64,000 nt of DNA, taken from NCBI GenBank assembly GCA_021848145.1, contig JAJZMX010000002.1, positions 62,001-126,000 on the forward strand. Direction: 5' to 3'. A model generated the notes under the pieces. The model was given only the letters and a program-made list of their open reading frames with translations, had not been told where the DNA came from and did not search any database. The position numbers and the translations under genes were made by a program. Source of the stretch: a bacterium (GTDB lineage: Bacteria > Patescibacteriota > Saccharimonadia > Saccharimonadales > UBA4665). Positions 55,582 through 63,943 of the stretch are shown here, piece by piece (the first letter of the stretch is position 1; each line of letters starts with the position of its first letter).

Positions 55582-58072
55582 GTTGATCTCGGCTTTCATT
55601 GACTAATTCTTCTGGAGCCTGGGCAATATAAGAAGGGTTATCCAATCTTGCTTGTAATTGCTTAAGTCTCCCTTGTTCAATAGATATTTTTTCATTTAAG
55701 CGAACTAAGTATTTATCTATTTGCTCCTTTGAGATATCTAACCATACGTTAAGGTTTGCTTCGGTTACCGCCATTCCATGCTCCGGCTCCCCTTCTTCAA
55801 CGCCAATGACGCCAGCTAACTGTTTAATTAATGTTGAATAAAGTTCAACAATAGGTTCTTCGTGATAATACAGCTTTATGCCACTTGAGCCAGTTGCCTT
55901 AATAATAGACCTAACAGAAGTTATAAGATTTTTAGCTATTTTGAACCGCTCGGACTTTGCATGGTCTCCTTGTGGCAATTCTATTAGCTGTTGATTAGCT
56001 AAAATGGTATTCGGTTCTAAATTTAAGGTTTGCCAGATCGTTTCAGTTAAGAAAGGCGCAAATGGATGAACCATTACTAGTATGCCTTTAAGTAGTGCTA
56101 GTAATAAGTTGATGTTTGGTTGATTCTTGCTGGATTCAATATACCAGTCTGCCACATCATCCCAGATAAAATGATAAATGAGGTCATATGCTTCAGAAAA
56201 TCGATAAGAATCCATAAGCTTTAAGTAATTTATTTTTGTTAATTGGTAAACTTGAAGTATCCAGTGGTCAGGGTCGGTTATGGCTTCAATTTGGTCCATA
56301 GTGCCAATAGTTGATTTATCCTCAATAAAACGAGCAATATTCCAGAGCTTGTTACAAAAGTTCCGCCCGCCAATTACCTTAGATTGGACGTAAGGTTGAT
56401 TGCTTCCAGGCGTGTGTCCACTGAGAACTCCTAACCTAAGAGCATCCGAGCCGTATAGCTCTATAATTTCCATTGGGTCTATGACGTTCCCTACGCTTTT
56501 GCTCATCTTCTTGCCACGTTCATCAGTTATCATTCCATGAAGATAAATTCGTTTAAATGGTACGTTTCCCGTCACATATATCCCCAGCATTATCATGCGA
56601 CTTATCCAAGGCATAACCAGGTCAATGCCAGACTCCATTACGGATAACGGATAAAAGTCCTTAAAGTCTTGCCGGTCTGGGTATCCTAGAGTCGAATAAG
56701 GCCAAGAAGATGAAGAGAACCAAGTATCAAATACGTCTGGATCACGGCGATAAGTTTTGTTATTAACGGTAATGATTTCTTGATCCACGCGTTCGTCATA
56801 AATCCAATCACCAGGGTCATCTTCATTTTGGAATACCGGAATAGGTATTCCCCAAACTATTTGGCGACTAATATTCCAGTCCTTAATGTTTTCAAGGTAA
56901 CGCTCAAGTTGAGTTTGCTTAGAGGATGGCATGAAAGTAATGTCCCCTTCCCTAATGCGCTCCAGAGCTTTATTGGCCAAGGGTTTTATATCTATAAACC
57001 ACTGTTCTTTAAGGAGGGGTTCTATTATCGTTCCGCACTTATAGCAATGACCTACGCTATGGGTGTAATCTTCGCTATTTGTGAGAAAACCCTGTTTTTC
57101 GATTTCATTTACTACTGCTGCCCTGCCCTCCTGTACGGTTAGGCTTCTAAAAGCTACTGGTACATCATGGGTTAATTTCCCGTCAAAACCTATTACTGTC
57201 ATAAACGGGAGGTCGTGGCGTTTCGCTACGTCGTAATCATTTGGATCGTGAGCAGGAGTTATCTTTACCGCCCCTGTTCCGAATTTTGGATCAACATATT
57301 CATCGGCAATCACAGGTATTTCCCTGTTGGTTAATGGTAGTTTGACGGTTTTTCCGACCATATTGCTGTATCGACTGTCTTTTGGGTTTACAGCTACGGC
57401 AGTATCACCTAGCATTGTTTCGGGTCTAGTTGTTGCTACAACAATTTCACCACTGGAATCAGTCAAAGGATATCGAATTTGCCAAAGCTTCCCCTGCTCT
57501 TCTTTGTAGTCCACTTCAATATCTGCAAATGCCGTACCGTGGAAGGTACAGAAGTTAACTAATCTTTCTCCTCTGTATATTAGCCCTTCCTCAAACATTT
57601 TTTTAAATGTTGCAAAAGCACGCTTGACTATTGGGTCGTCGAGAGTAAAGGTGTAATGTCCCCAGTCTACGCTTGCCCCTAGCTTTCGTATCTGGCTTTG
57701 GAAATTGTCTTTGTTCTGCTCTACGAATGAATAGACATTTCGATAGAGCTCTTCACGTGAATAATCAAAGCGGCTCTTGCCTTCCTTTTCTAGCTGTCGT
57801 TCGTATACTACCTGTGTCTCAAAACCAGCGTGGTCAGCTCCTGGGAGAAACAAGACTCGATCACCTTTTATTCGGTGGTAGCGTGCCATTATATCTTCAA
57901 TTGCAAATGTTAGGGCGTGACCCATATGAAGGTTGCCGTTAGCATTAGGAGGGGGTACGACAATGGAGTAAGGCTCGCCAGACCCTTGAGGAGTAAAGAT
58001 ACTGCTTTTTTCCCATAAGGAATAAATACCTGCTTCGTAATCCTCTGGCTGATAACTTTTAGCTAGCTTCAT
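55520..58072 (-). CDS. valS: Valyl-tRNA synthetase
   Basis: An 850-residue class Ia synthetase, complete. The HIGH-type motif is NGNLHMGHALTF at ~45-56, KMSKS is present in DERGKKMSKSVGNVIDPME. The editing domain includes TTRPETMLGDTAVAV. The anticodon-binding region and a C-terminal coiled-coil arm (EKISIEQGRLKQLQARLDNP) close the protein. It charges tRNA-Val. The last 62 bp are convergent with the XRE-HAD gene. A TATATT -10 element lies 7 nt before the ATG. Confidence 0.97.
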   Translation of the reverse strand: MKLAKSYQPEDYEAGIYSLWEKSSIFTPQGSGEPYSIVVPPPNANGNLHMGHALTFAIEDIMARYHRIKGDRVLFLPGADHAGFETQVVYERQLEKEGKSRFDYSREELYRNVYSFVEQNKDNFQSQIRKLGASVDWGHYTFTLDDPIVKRAFATFKKMFEEGLIYRGERLVNFCTFHGTAFADIEVDYKEEQGKLWQIRYPLTDSSGEIVVATTRPETMLGDTAVAVNPKDSRYSNMVGKTVKLPLTNREIPVIADEYVDPKFGTGAVKITPAHDPNDYDVAKRHDLPFMTVIGFDGKLTHDVPVAFRSLTVQEGRAAVVNEIEKQGFLTNSEDYTHSVGHCYKCGTIIEPLLKEQWFIDIKPLANKALERIREGDITFMPSSKQTQLERYLENIKDWNISRQIVWGIPIPVFQNEDDPGDWIYDERVDQEIITVNNKTYRRDPDVFDTWFSSSSWPYSTLGYPDRQDFKDFYPLSVMESGIDLVMPWISRMIMLGIYVTGNVPFKRIYLHGMITDERGKKMSKSVGNVIDPMEIIELYGSDALRLGVLSGHTPGSNQPYVQSKVIGGRNFCNKLWNIARFIEDKSTIGTMDQIEAITDPDHWILQVYQLTKINYLKLMDSYRFSEAYDLIYHFIWDDVADWYIESSKNQPNINLLLALLKGILVMVHPFAPFLTETIWQTLNLEPNTILANQQLIELPQGDHAKSERFKIAKNLITSVRSIIKATGSSGIKLYYHEEPIVELYSTLIKQLAGVIGVEEGEPEHGMAVTEANLNVWLDISKEQIDKYLVRLNEKISIEQGRLKQLQARLDNPSYIAQAPEELVNESRDQLIESEQILENYLQEKFRFSN

Positions 58073-58079
58073 CTTTATT

Positions 58080-58085
58080 AATATA
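58080..58085 (-). promoter_or_regulatory. -10 element of valS, leaderless arrangement
   Basis: TATATT on the minus strand, 7 nt before the ATG at 58072. Confidence 0.5.
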
Positions 58086-58101
58086 CCTTGTAGGGAGTAA
58101 C

Positions 58102-59157
58102 CTACATAGAAAGATTAGGAGCAATTTCTAACAAATACGGATTTGCAAGGGGTTTATTTAGCTTAAACTGCCATTCTCCTAGAGAAGCTATCATGGCTCC
58201 GTTGTCGGTACATAGTTTTGGGTCTGGTACGAATAATGGGCAGGGAAGAGCGTCGGCAAGCGATTCCCTAAGCATAGTATTGGCGGCAACTCCACCGGCT
58301 AAAAGTACACATCTAGGAGTGTATTCTTCGTAAGCTAAAAGAACCTTGTCTACAACGCTACTTATTGCTGTAGACTGAAAGCTGGCGGCAATATTAGCTT
58401 TCTGAGCTTCAGAAAGCCTTTCTGGCAGGTTATATGATGGGAAGTCGAATCCAACACCTGCCTGAGCTTGAGCCAGCCTTAAAACGGCTGTTTTTAGGCC
58501 GGAAAAACTAAAATCATATTTTCCTACCTTTGCTTTTGGTAGCATATGGCTAGAGGGGTCTCCTTTTAGTGCAGTAGCCGAAATAGATGGCCCACCAGGG
58601 TAGGGAAGCCCTAGAATTTTAGCTACCTTATCAAAAGCCTCTCCTATAGCGTCATCTTGAGTTCTTCCTAGAAGGGTGTAGTCTAGATGGTTTCTAAAAA
58701 GTACTAATTGGCTATGTCCTCCTGATAAAATAACTGCAATAAGAGGAAATTTAGGATTTTTTTCCTGAACCATATATTCTTTTATAGAAGTTTTGTTAAT
58801 AAAATTAACGTAAATGTGCCCAAGTACGTGATTACATCCCATGAGCGGCTTATCCTTGACTATAGCTAGTGTGCGAGCTGTCATTACACCTATTAGTAGA
58901 GATCCTCCTAGCCCAGCACCATAAGTAACGGCAATCCCATCGATGTCTGCCCATCGGCTTTTAGATATTTCGAGTGATTCTTTTATAACCGGCAGTATAG
59001 TTTCAATTTGGGCCCTAGCAGCAATTTCTGGTACAACGCCGCCGTATTTTTGGTGTAGATCCATGCTTGAAGACACGACATTGCTAAGAAGATTGCCATT
59101 GTCTATTACTGCTGCTGATGTTTCGTCGCAACTCGTTTCAATCCCTAATATCCGCAT
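58102..59157 (-). CDS. tsaD: tRNA N6-threonylcarbamoyladenosine transferase TsaD
   Basis: A 351-residue ASKHA-fold protein from the ATG at 59157 (MRILGIETSCDETSAAVID); the upstream 19-codon extension lacks homology. Key elements: ETSCDETS, the metal-binding pair NHVLGHIYV, ILSGGHSQLV, PGGPSISATA and VLLAGGVAANTMLRESL. It completes the t6A modification at position 37 of ANN-decoding tRNAs with TsaB, TsaC and TsaE, none of which is here. valS follows 29 nt downstream. Confidence 0.97.
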   Translation of the reverse strand: MRILGIETSCDETSAAVIDNGNLLSNVVSSSMDLHQKYGGVVPEIAARAQIETILPVIKESLEISKSRWADIDGIAVTYGAGLGGSLLIGVMTARTLAIVKDKPLMGCNHVLGHIYVNFINKTSIKEYMVQEKNPKFPLIAVILSGGHSQLVLFRNHLDYTLLGRTQDDAIGEAFDKVAKILGLPYPGGPSISATALKGDPSSHMLPKAKVGKYDFSFSGLKTAVLRLAQAQAGVGFDFPSYNLPERLSEAQKANIAASFQSTAISSVVDKVLLAYEEYTPRCVLLAGGVAANTMLRESLADALPCPLFVPDPKLCTDNGAMIASLGEWQFKLNKPLANPYLLEIAPNLSM

Positions 59158-59194
59158 CTCAAATAGCCTACCAGAGCTAAATAGGACTAGCAAA

Positions 59195-59223
59195 TTGACA
59201 AAAGATACAATCAATGTTAATAT
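59195..59223 (+). promoter_or_regulatory. Promoter of the 589-aa gene
   Basis: TTGACA (59195-59200), an exact 17-nt spacer and TAATAT (59218-59223), giving a leader of about 50 nt. It lies in the tsaD/589-aa divergent gap. Confidence 0.65.
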
Positions 59224-59278
59224 TATGCACTATAAGTAATATGGTAGGTGTTAGGCAAGTTGCCAGCAGAATAAATTT

Positions 59279-61048
59279 ATGAGTGAGAGAATTGAGTATT
59301 ACAGTAGCCAAGACGGTTTATCTAATAACCAAGTTGAATTAACAAGGAACCGGATACAGACTCTCTTATCTAATTATGCATTTAGCGAGGCTGATGGTGG
59401 GGTATTGGATGAAGTGAGTTCGCTTAGGGATTTTGAGAGTTTTCTTCTAACTAGGCCTTATCTTAACAACAAAGGTAAGTTAAAAAACACAAGATCAAAT
59501 AATGAAGAAAGTCCAGACTCATTACAAAATCCATATGATGCCAACTATGAAGGTTACAAGACCGCACCTATAACTGGAGATAATAGCCTTGTAAGCATGT
59601 GGGCTGATGCAGAGTTAGTGAAGGATAAAACACTTTCTCTAACTATTCAGGATGTGATTTTTGATAGGATTAATGTCCCCAATATGAGCGATGGTATTAA
59701 GTTAACGCTTATTGATCGGGTGGTCAGGGCTATGGAAAAACAAGTTGCAGAGACCGCAGTCTCTAAGTCAGGAGTTTTCGAACCTGATAAACCAAAACCA
59801 CAAGCTCCTACTGCACCAGTTTCTTCGCCGATTGAGAAGCCGGTTACTTCTAATCCTCGCAAAACAACAGAACAACTACCTGGAGAAGGTCAAGATTTAA
59901 GTCCGGCCAGAGATGGGGTAATCGAGGCATCATCCACTATCGTTGAATCTCCTACTAATAAGGATGATTACACTGAGCCGACAGATGAAATTATAACGAC
60001 AACTGAAGCCGCTCCTATAAATTTTGCATCAACGGTTGACGTGGCTGACAAAGTTGTTGAATTCTCTTCAATGTGCCCAGACAAAAATAGGACAGTACCA
60101 GAGGATGTAGCTGGAGTTATAAAGAACCTTCGCTATATCTTCGACCAAGCCCAGAGTGAGGCTTATGCGCTTAAGGCTTATACCGAATCGCTTGCGATTA
60201 GAGATGGTACGATTTCAGTTCCTTTACGAAATAAGGTTTTCCAGAATCGGTTGCGATTCATTAGACCTGGCCAACGCATTACTCAGTCGGAGCTACTAAG
60301 AGCACAGATTGAATTTGAAGGCGCGAGAGACGAAAACCATAAGGCCATGCGAGAACGATTGGCTAAGATAGGTGGATTTACTCAAAGCCAGGTCAATTCC
60401 ATCTTGTGCAACCAAGACTTGCAGCTTGTTCGTTTTATTTCTAGGGATCAGGCAGAGACAATGCTGAAGTATTCAAAGAAAGACAATTCAAGTAAACTTA
60501 GTGGAACTATAGCCAAGCATTGGGCTAATCAGGAAAAAGTTGTGAACCCCGGAAAATGGAATAGGGTCAAAGGATCGATCAAGAGGGCAGCGATGTTTTC
60601 TGCCCTTGGCGTACCCGCTGGTGTGGTTGGTGTATTCGCCTCCCCTGTGGCTGGGATAGGACTGGGTATTGCCGGATTCGGAGTAGCGTATATGTCTGCA
60701 GCAAAAGGCATACGGAACTGGCGCATGAATAAAGTTATTGAAACTGAACATGTTGACCCTGAGTCAGGTAAAAACCTGTTTTCTTCAGTCTTAGGAGCAC
60801 AGATGACGAAGAGGTATGTCGAAAGCTATAGTAGGATCAATAAAGCTTACGAGGGCCGGAATGACGAAAGCTTCAGTGGCCCTGAAACAGTAGCCGATTA
60901 TTTTACTGAAAGCGTTGAGCGTGACGTCAAAAAGAACCGCAAAGAGATGAGTGGAGCTATGGTTTCATTCTTGGGAGGCGCAGCTGCTAGCTCGTCCTTT
61001 ACTATTCTTGGGCTGTCTTTAGCTGGTGGCTCGGTAGCTAGTTTTTAG
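59279..61048 (+). CDS. Uncharacterised 589-aa protein with C-terminal membrane segments
   Basis: A 589-residue protein I do not recognise. Residues ~1-260 are hydrophilic; ~175-250 are Pro/Thr/Ser-rich and probably disordered. Residues ~260-430 form a helical region (YIFDQAQSEAYALKAYTESLAI). Two adjacent hydrophobic stretches are at ~440-478 (MFSALGVPAGVVGVFASPVAGIGLGIAGFGVAYMSA), and another at the extreme C-terminus (MVSFLGGAAASSSFTILGLSLAGG). The long cytoplasmic-looking region and paired C-proximal helices suggest a membrane-tethered scaffold, as inference. Confidence 0.6.
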   Translation: MSERIEYYSSQDGLSNNQVELTRNRIQTLLSNYAFSEADGGVLDEVSSLRDFESFLLTRPYLNNKGKLKNTRSNNEESPDSLQNPYDANYEGYKTAPITGDNSLVSMWADAELVKDKTLSLTIQDVIFDRINVPNMSDGIKLTLIDRVVRAMEKQVAETAVSKSGVFEPDKPKPQAPTAPVSSPIEKPVTSNPRKTTEQLPGEGQDLSPARDGVIEASSTIVESPTNKDDYTEPTDEIITTTEAAPINFASTVDVADKVVEFSSMCPDKNRTVPEDVAGVIKNLRYIFDQAQSEAYALKAYTESLAIRDGTISVPLRNKVFQNRLRFIRPGQRITQSELLRAQIEFEGARDENHKAMRERLAKIGGFTQSQVNSILCNQDLQLVRFISRDQAETMLKYSKKDNSSKLSGTIAKHWANQEKVVNPGKWNRVKGSIKRAAMFSALGVPAGVVGVFASPVAGIGLGIAGFGVAYMSAAKGIRNWRMNKVIETEHVDPESGKNLFSSVLGAQMTKRYVESYSRINKAYEGRNDESFSGPETVADYFTESVERDVKKNRKEMSGAMVSFLGGAAASSSFTILGLSLAGGSVASF

Positions 61049-61093
61049 TAGATAGTTATTTACAAAAATTAGCTTTAGGGACCACTAGATATA

Positions 61094-61099
61094 TATACT
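61094..61099 (+). promoter_or_regulatory. -10 element of the murE-like gene, leaderless arrangement
   Basis: TATACT with 7 nt to the ATG at 61107. Confidence 0.5.
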
Positions 61100-61106
61100 T
61101 GGTTTC

Positions 61107-62405
61107 ATGAATCCTCGTAAGCTAGTAAAAGGGCTAATACCTAAAGCCTTATTTGAAATACTAGAGCCTTATGGGCACCTAGTTGAGGCGATAATCTATC
61201 AATCACTAAATGGATTTCCGGCTAAAGAGCTCAAGGTTATAGGCGTAACCGGCACTAATGGTAAAACTACTACTTGCTTTCTGATCCACAGGATGCTCCA
61301 TGAAGCTGGCTTTAAAGTGGGGCTAATGACTACAGTTGGCTACGGTGTTGGGCAGGATATAAAGCCTCAAATAGAACATATGACAACTGTGAGCGTACCT
61401 CAGCTAGTTAAGCGTGTTAGAGATATGCGCTCTCAAGGTATTGAATGGCTTGTGCTTGAAACAACTAGTCATGCTCTTGCACAACACAGAGTGTGGGGAA
61501 TACCTTATGACATTGCTGTAATGACTAATGTTACCCATGAGCATCTTGATTACCATAAGACGTTTGAGAGGTATAGGGATGCCAAACGGATGCTTTTCAA
61601 GCAAACTAATAGCTATAGGAAGGGAATGAGAGCTGGTGTTATAAATGCCGAAGACCCTAGCGCCGGTCTTTTTGCGTCAGACATTAAACATCCCTTACTA
61701 TACGGTGTTAAAAGTGGAGACATAAGAGCAGAATCTGTGAAGCTTGATCCTAAAGGCGTCCAATACATGGCCAGGTATAAGGAGGTAGGATATGACATCA
61801 AGTGCCATATCCCTGGTAGTTTCAACGTATATAACTCACTCGCTGCAGTGTGTGTAGGAAACTTACTCGGCCTAAGTAAATCTCAAATAGAGCAGGGGAT
61901 TGCCGCTCTTGAAAGCGTAGAGGGTCGTATGACCAGCATAAAGGAAGGGCAGGACTTTTCTGTAATAGTTGATTTTGCCCATACTCCAGACAGCTTTGAA
62001 AAACTTTTCGCGGACATTAGGCCAGTTATCAAGGGTAAATTAATTGTGATGTTTGGTAGTGCGGGTAGGCGGGATGAATCAAAAAGGGCAGAGCAGGGGA
62101 GAATAGCTGGTAAGTATGCCGACGAAGTAGTCGTCACTGAAGAAGACGATCGTGATGTAGATGGTGTAGAAATCATGGAGCAGATCGCATCAGGAGCAAA
62201 AGAAGCTGGAAAAGAGTTAGATAAGAATCTTTTTCTTGTTCATGATCGAAGCAAGGCAATCGAATTCACTTTAAGACGTGCAAGCAAAGGGGATACAGTG
62301 CTCTTGTTAGGTAAAGGACACGAAAAAACTATTGAGAGATCTGATGGCGAGCATCCATGGAACGAAATTGAAAGTACCAAAAAAATACTAGCTAGTTTAG
62401 TGTAA
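61107..62405 (+). CDS. murE: UDP-N-acetylmuramyl peptide ligase, MurE-like with reduced N-terminus
   Basis: A 432-residue Mur ligase. The ATP-binding loop GVTGTNGKTTT is at 46-56, only ~45 residues from the start, whereas ordinary MurE has ~100 residues of UMP-binding domain before it. Further marks: TTSHALAQHRVWG, MTNVTHEHLDYHKTFERY, IPGSFNVYNSLAA, VDFAHTPDSFEKL, GSAGRRDESKR and GKGHEK. The region deciding the third amino acid is TEEDDRDVDG where meso-DAP enzymes usually have DNPR, so the amino acid added is uncertain. It acts in peptidoglycan precursor synthesis. Confidence 0.88.
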   Translation: MNPRKLVKGLIPKALFEILEPYGHLVEAIIYQSLNGFPAKELKVIGVTGTNGKTTTCFLIHRMLHEAGFKVGLMTTVGYGVGQDIKPQIEHMTTVSVPQLVKRVRDMRSQGIEWLVLETTSHALAQHRVWGIPYDIAVMTNVTHEHLDYHKTFERYRDAKRMLFKQTNSYRKGMRAGVINAEDPSAGLFASDIKHPLLYGVKSGDIRAESVKLDPKGVQYMARYKEVGYDIKCHIPGSFNVYNSLAAVCVGNLLGLSKSQIEQGIAALESVEGRMTSIKEGQDFSVIVDFAHTPDSFEKLFADIRPVIKGKLIVMFGSAGRRDESKRAEQGRIAGKYADEVVVTEEDDRDVDGVEIMEQIASGAKEAGKELDKNLFLVHDRSKAIEFTLRRASKGDTVLLLGKGHEKTIERSDGEHPWNEIESTKKILASLV

Positions 62406-62572
62406 ATATTGTATAAATTAGTTAAATTACGGTTGAGAGTTATAAGCTATTGGAATTTACTACGGCTTGGTAGCCTTTAGTATTGGGTAATGCTGACTTT
62501 CCATGTACGTTTTGCCTAATTATATAATTACGATCACGATACATTAAAAAGCCAATTTTATAGAGTTTGTAG

Positions 62573-63421
62573 TTAATCTAAAGTTAGACTGCAACAGCGA
62601 ATATATCCGCCCCCTTTTTTTAACTCTTTAATAGAAGGTGTTATGGTATTAAGCCCTCTTTTATCTAATTCTGATTTTAGGTTTGGCGCTAAGTCGCTCA
62701 TTATTACAGTCTCGCCTGTTGAGACTAGATTACATGCAAACCCTCCTTTAGCTTCCTCTAAAGAGACCTCAATCTTTTCTATTTGAAGGTCATTAATCTT
62801 TGATCGACTTTCTGGCGTAAATGCATCAGGACACCAAGCAATAAGTTCAGGGGTAATGATGGATAATGCCAGATCCAGGTCATAGAAATAACTATCTGGC
62901 CATCCCGTAATTGCATTATTTAAAGGGCGACCATCTGTAGTAGTTACGGGTACGGTTTGCAAACCAACTACTATACATCCATATAGATCTTTTAAAAATT
63001 GGTGCATCTCCGTATCAGTACGGTAGTGGCTACCTACGAATAGATAGTTACCACAAGGCAGACAATCACCCTGTCCGCTGAACCTATAGGGTGGTTTTAT
63101 GGTCTCATAGCCCATCGATTCTAGAACATGCCTGGCGTAAGGTTCTTCTAGCTGCCGCTGCTTAGGCAAGGAAGATAAAACTGCCTTTCCTTTCCAACAA
63201 ATAGCCCAATTTGCGGTGTAAATCCCATCTTGGCAATGGTCGGGGGCTGGCACTTTGACAACATTAATTCCGGCTTGCTCAAGAGCATCTTTTACGTTAC
63301 TGTGCTCAAGCTTAGATTGCTCTATATTGGGTTGTTCGTCCTTATTTTCGTATGGATTTAATTCTTTGACACTGAAGTGGTCAGCTCCAGACATTAATAC
63401 GGTTTGGTTTATTTTCGGCAT
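62573..63421 (-). CDS. Amidinotransferase/dimethylargininase-superfamily protein
   Basis: A 282-residue member of the guanidino-modifying superfamily. DGIYTANWAICW resembles the D-x-x-F-T-A-N element of arginine-binding members, FSGQGDCL the EGxGD element, FACNLVSTGE a core strand, and GGGYIRCCSL the catalytic cysteine loop (Cys276/Cys277). The usual catalytic His of the Y/F-H-L-D motif reads YDLDLAL, with Asp181 at that place. It may therefore have altered chemistry. Possible roles include arginine or methylarginine breakdown. It stands alone, with no arginine-pathway neighbours. Confidence 0.8.
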   Translation of the reverse strand: MPKINQTVLMSGADHFSVKELNPYENKDEQPNIEQSKLEHSNVKDALEQAGINVVKVPAPDHCQDGIYTANWAICWKGKAVLSSLPKQRQLEEPYARHVLESMGYETIKPPYRFSGQGDCLPCGNYLFVGSHYRTDTEMHQFLKDLYGCIVVGLQTVPVTTTDGRPLNNAITGWPDSYFYDLDLALSIITPELIAWCPDAFTPESRSKINDLQIEKIEVSLEEAKGGFACNLVSTGETVIMSDLAPNLKSELDKRGLNTITPSIKELKKGGGYIRCCSLTLD

Positions 63422-63563
63422 TATCTTAACAATTTTAACAAAACGGCCATTTGAATGAATATGTTTAAGTTAAAACTATTAGTAGCTAAATACCTGAAAT
63501 GGTGATGCAGGAATTTTGGTCCGTATATTCAGGGATTACTATTAGCCTTATCTAAACACAGTC

Positions 63564-63593
63564 TTGACAGATATTTTAGCGCTCCGCTATAGT
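63564..63593 (+). promoter_or_regulatory. groESL promoter
   Basis: TTGACA (63564-63569), an 18-nt spacer and TATAGT (63588-63593). The first CIRCE element overlaps its spacer and -10. Confidence 0.8.
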
Positions 63594-63602
63594 GAGTGCT
63601 GA
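63576..63602. promoter_or_regulatory. CIRCE operator 1 (HrcA site)
   Basis: TTAGCGCTC-N9-GAGTGCTGA, one mismatch per arm from the CIRCE consensus TTAGCACTC-N9-GAGTGCTAA. It covers the -10 hexamer and start-site region, where HrcA would block transcription. Confidence 0.85.
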
Positions 63603-63605
63603 AAG

Positions 63606-63632
63606 TTGGCACTTTGCATTAAAGAGTGCCAA
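63606..63632. promoter_or_regulatory. CIRCE operator 2 (HrcA site)
   Basis: TTGGCACTT-N9-GAGTGCCAA, with the exact CIRCE spacing, 3 nt after the first element and inside the 5' leader. Its arms also form a 9-bp palindrome in the leader RNA. Confidence 0.85.
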
Positions 63633-63666
63633 CAAACAGTTAATCCAAGAAGGAGGAATACAGTTT

Positions 63667-63933
63667 ATGAGCTCACCTTTGCAGCCACTAGCCGACTATG
63701 TTGTCGCTCAAGCCGAGGAAGCAGACACTAAAACGGCAAGCGGCCTATATTTACCAGATAATGCTACCGAAAAGCCTAAAACAGCGAAGATTGTTGCAGT
63801 AGGCAAGGAAGTAAAGCAAGTTAAAGCTGGGGATAAAATTGTATACAAGAGTTACAGCACTACAGAAGTTAAAGTAGGAGCAGAAGAGTACATATTAGTT
63901 AAAGAAGAAGATATTTTAGCGACTGTAAAGTAA
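63667..63933 (+). CDS. groS: Co-chaperonin GroES
   Basis: An 88-residue co-chaperonin from the ATG at 63667, chosen because AGGAGG lies 8-9 nt upstream; the open frame extends 25 codons further into the CIRCE leader. LQPLADYVVAQAEEADTKTASGLYLPDNATEKPKTAKIVAVG contains the mobile loop and family core; GDKIVYKSYSTTEVKVGAEEYILVKEEDILATV is the conserved C-terminal half. It caps GroEL. groEL follows 10 nt later. Heat-induced control by HrcA is indicated by the two CIRCE sites. Confidence 0.97.
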   Translation: MSSPLQPLADYVVAQAEEADTKTASGLYLPDNATEKPKTAKIVAVGKEVKQVKAGDKIVYKSYSTTEVKVGAEEYILVKEEDILATVK

Positions 63934-63943
63934 GGAGCATAGA

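Noticed and set aside
58089-58106. Hairpin between tsaD and valS as a terminator
   Set aside because: A 6-bp stem (TGTAGG/CCTACA) is present but no T-run follows on either strand, and it overlaps the tsaD stop codon.
62406-62572. Gap between the murE-like and amidinotransferase genes
   Set aside because: I looked for a terminator, small gene or RNA in this convergent gap and saw none beyond a weak GGCT/AGCC pairing.
63592-63666. Upstream extension of groES
   Set aside because: It runs through the second CIRCE operator and lacks homology; AGGAGG points to the ATG at 63667.
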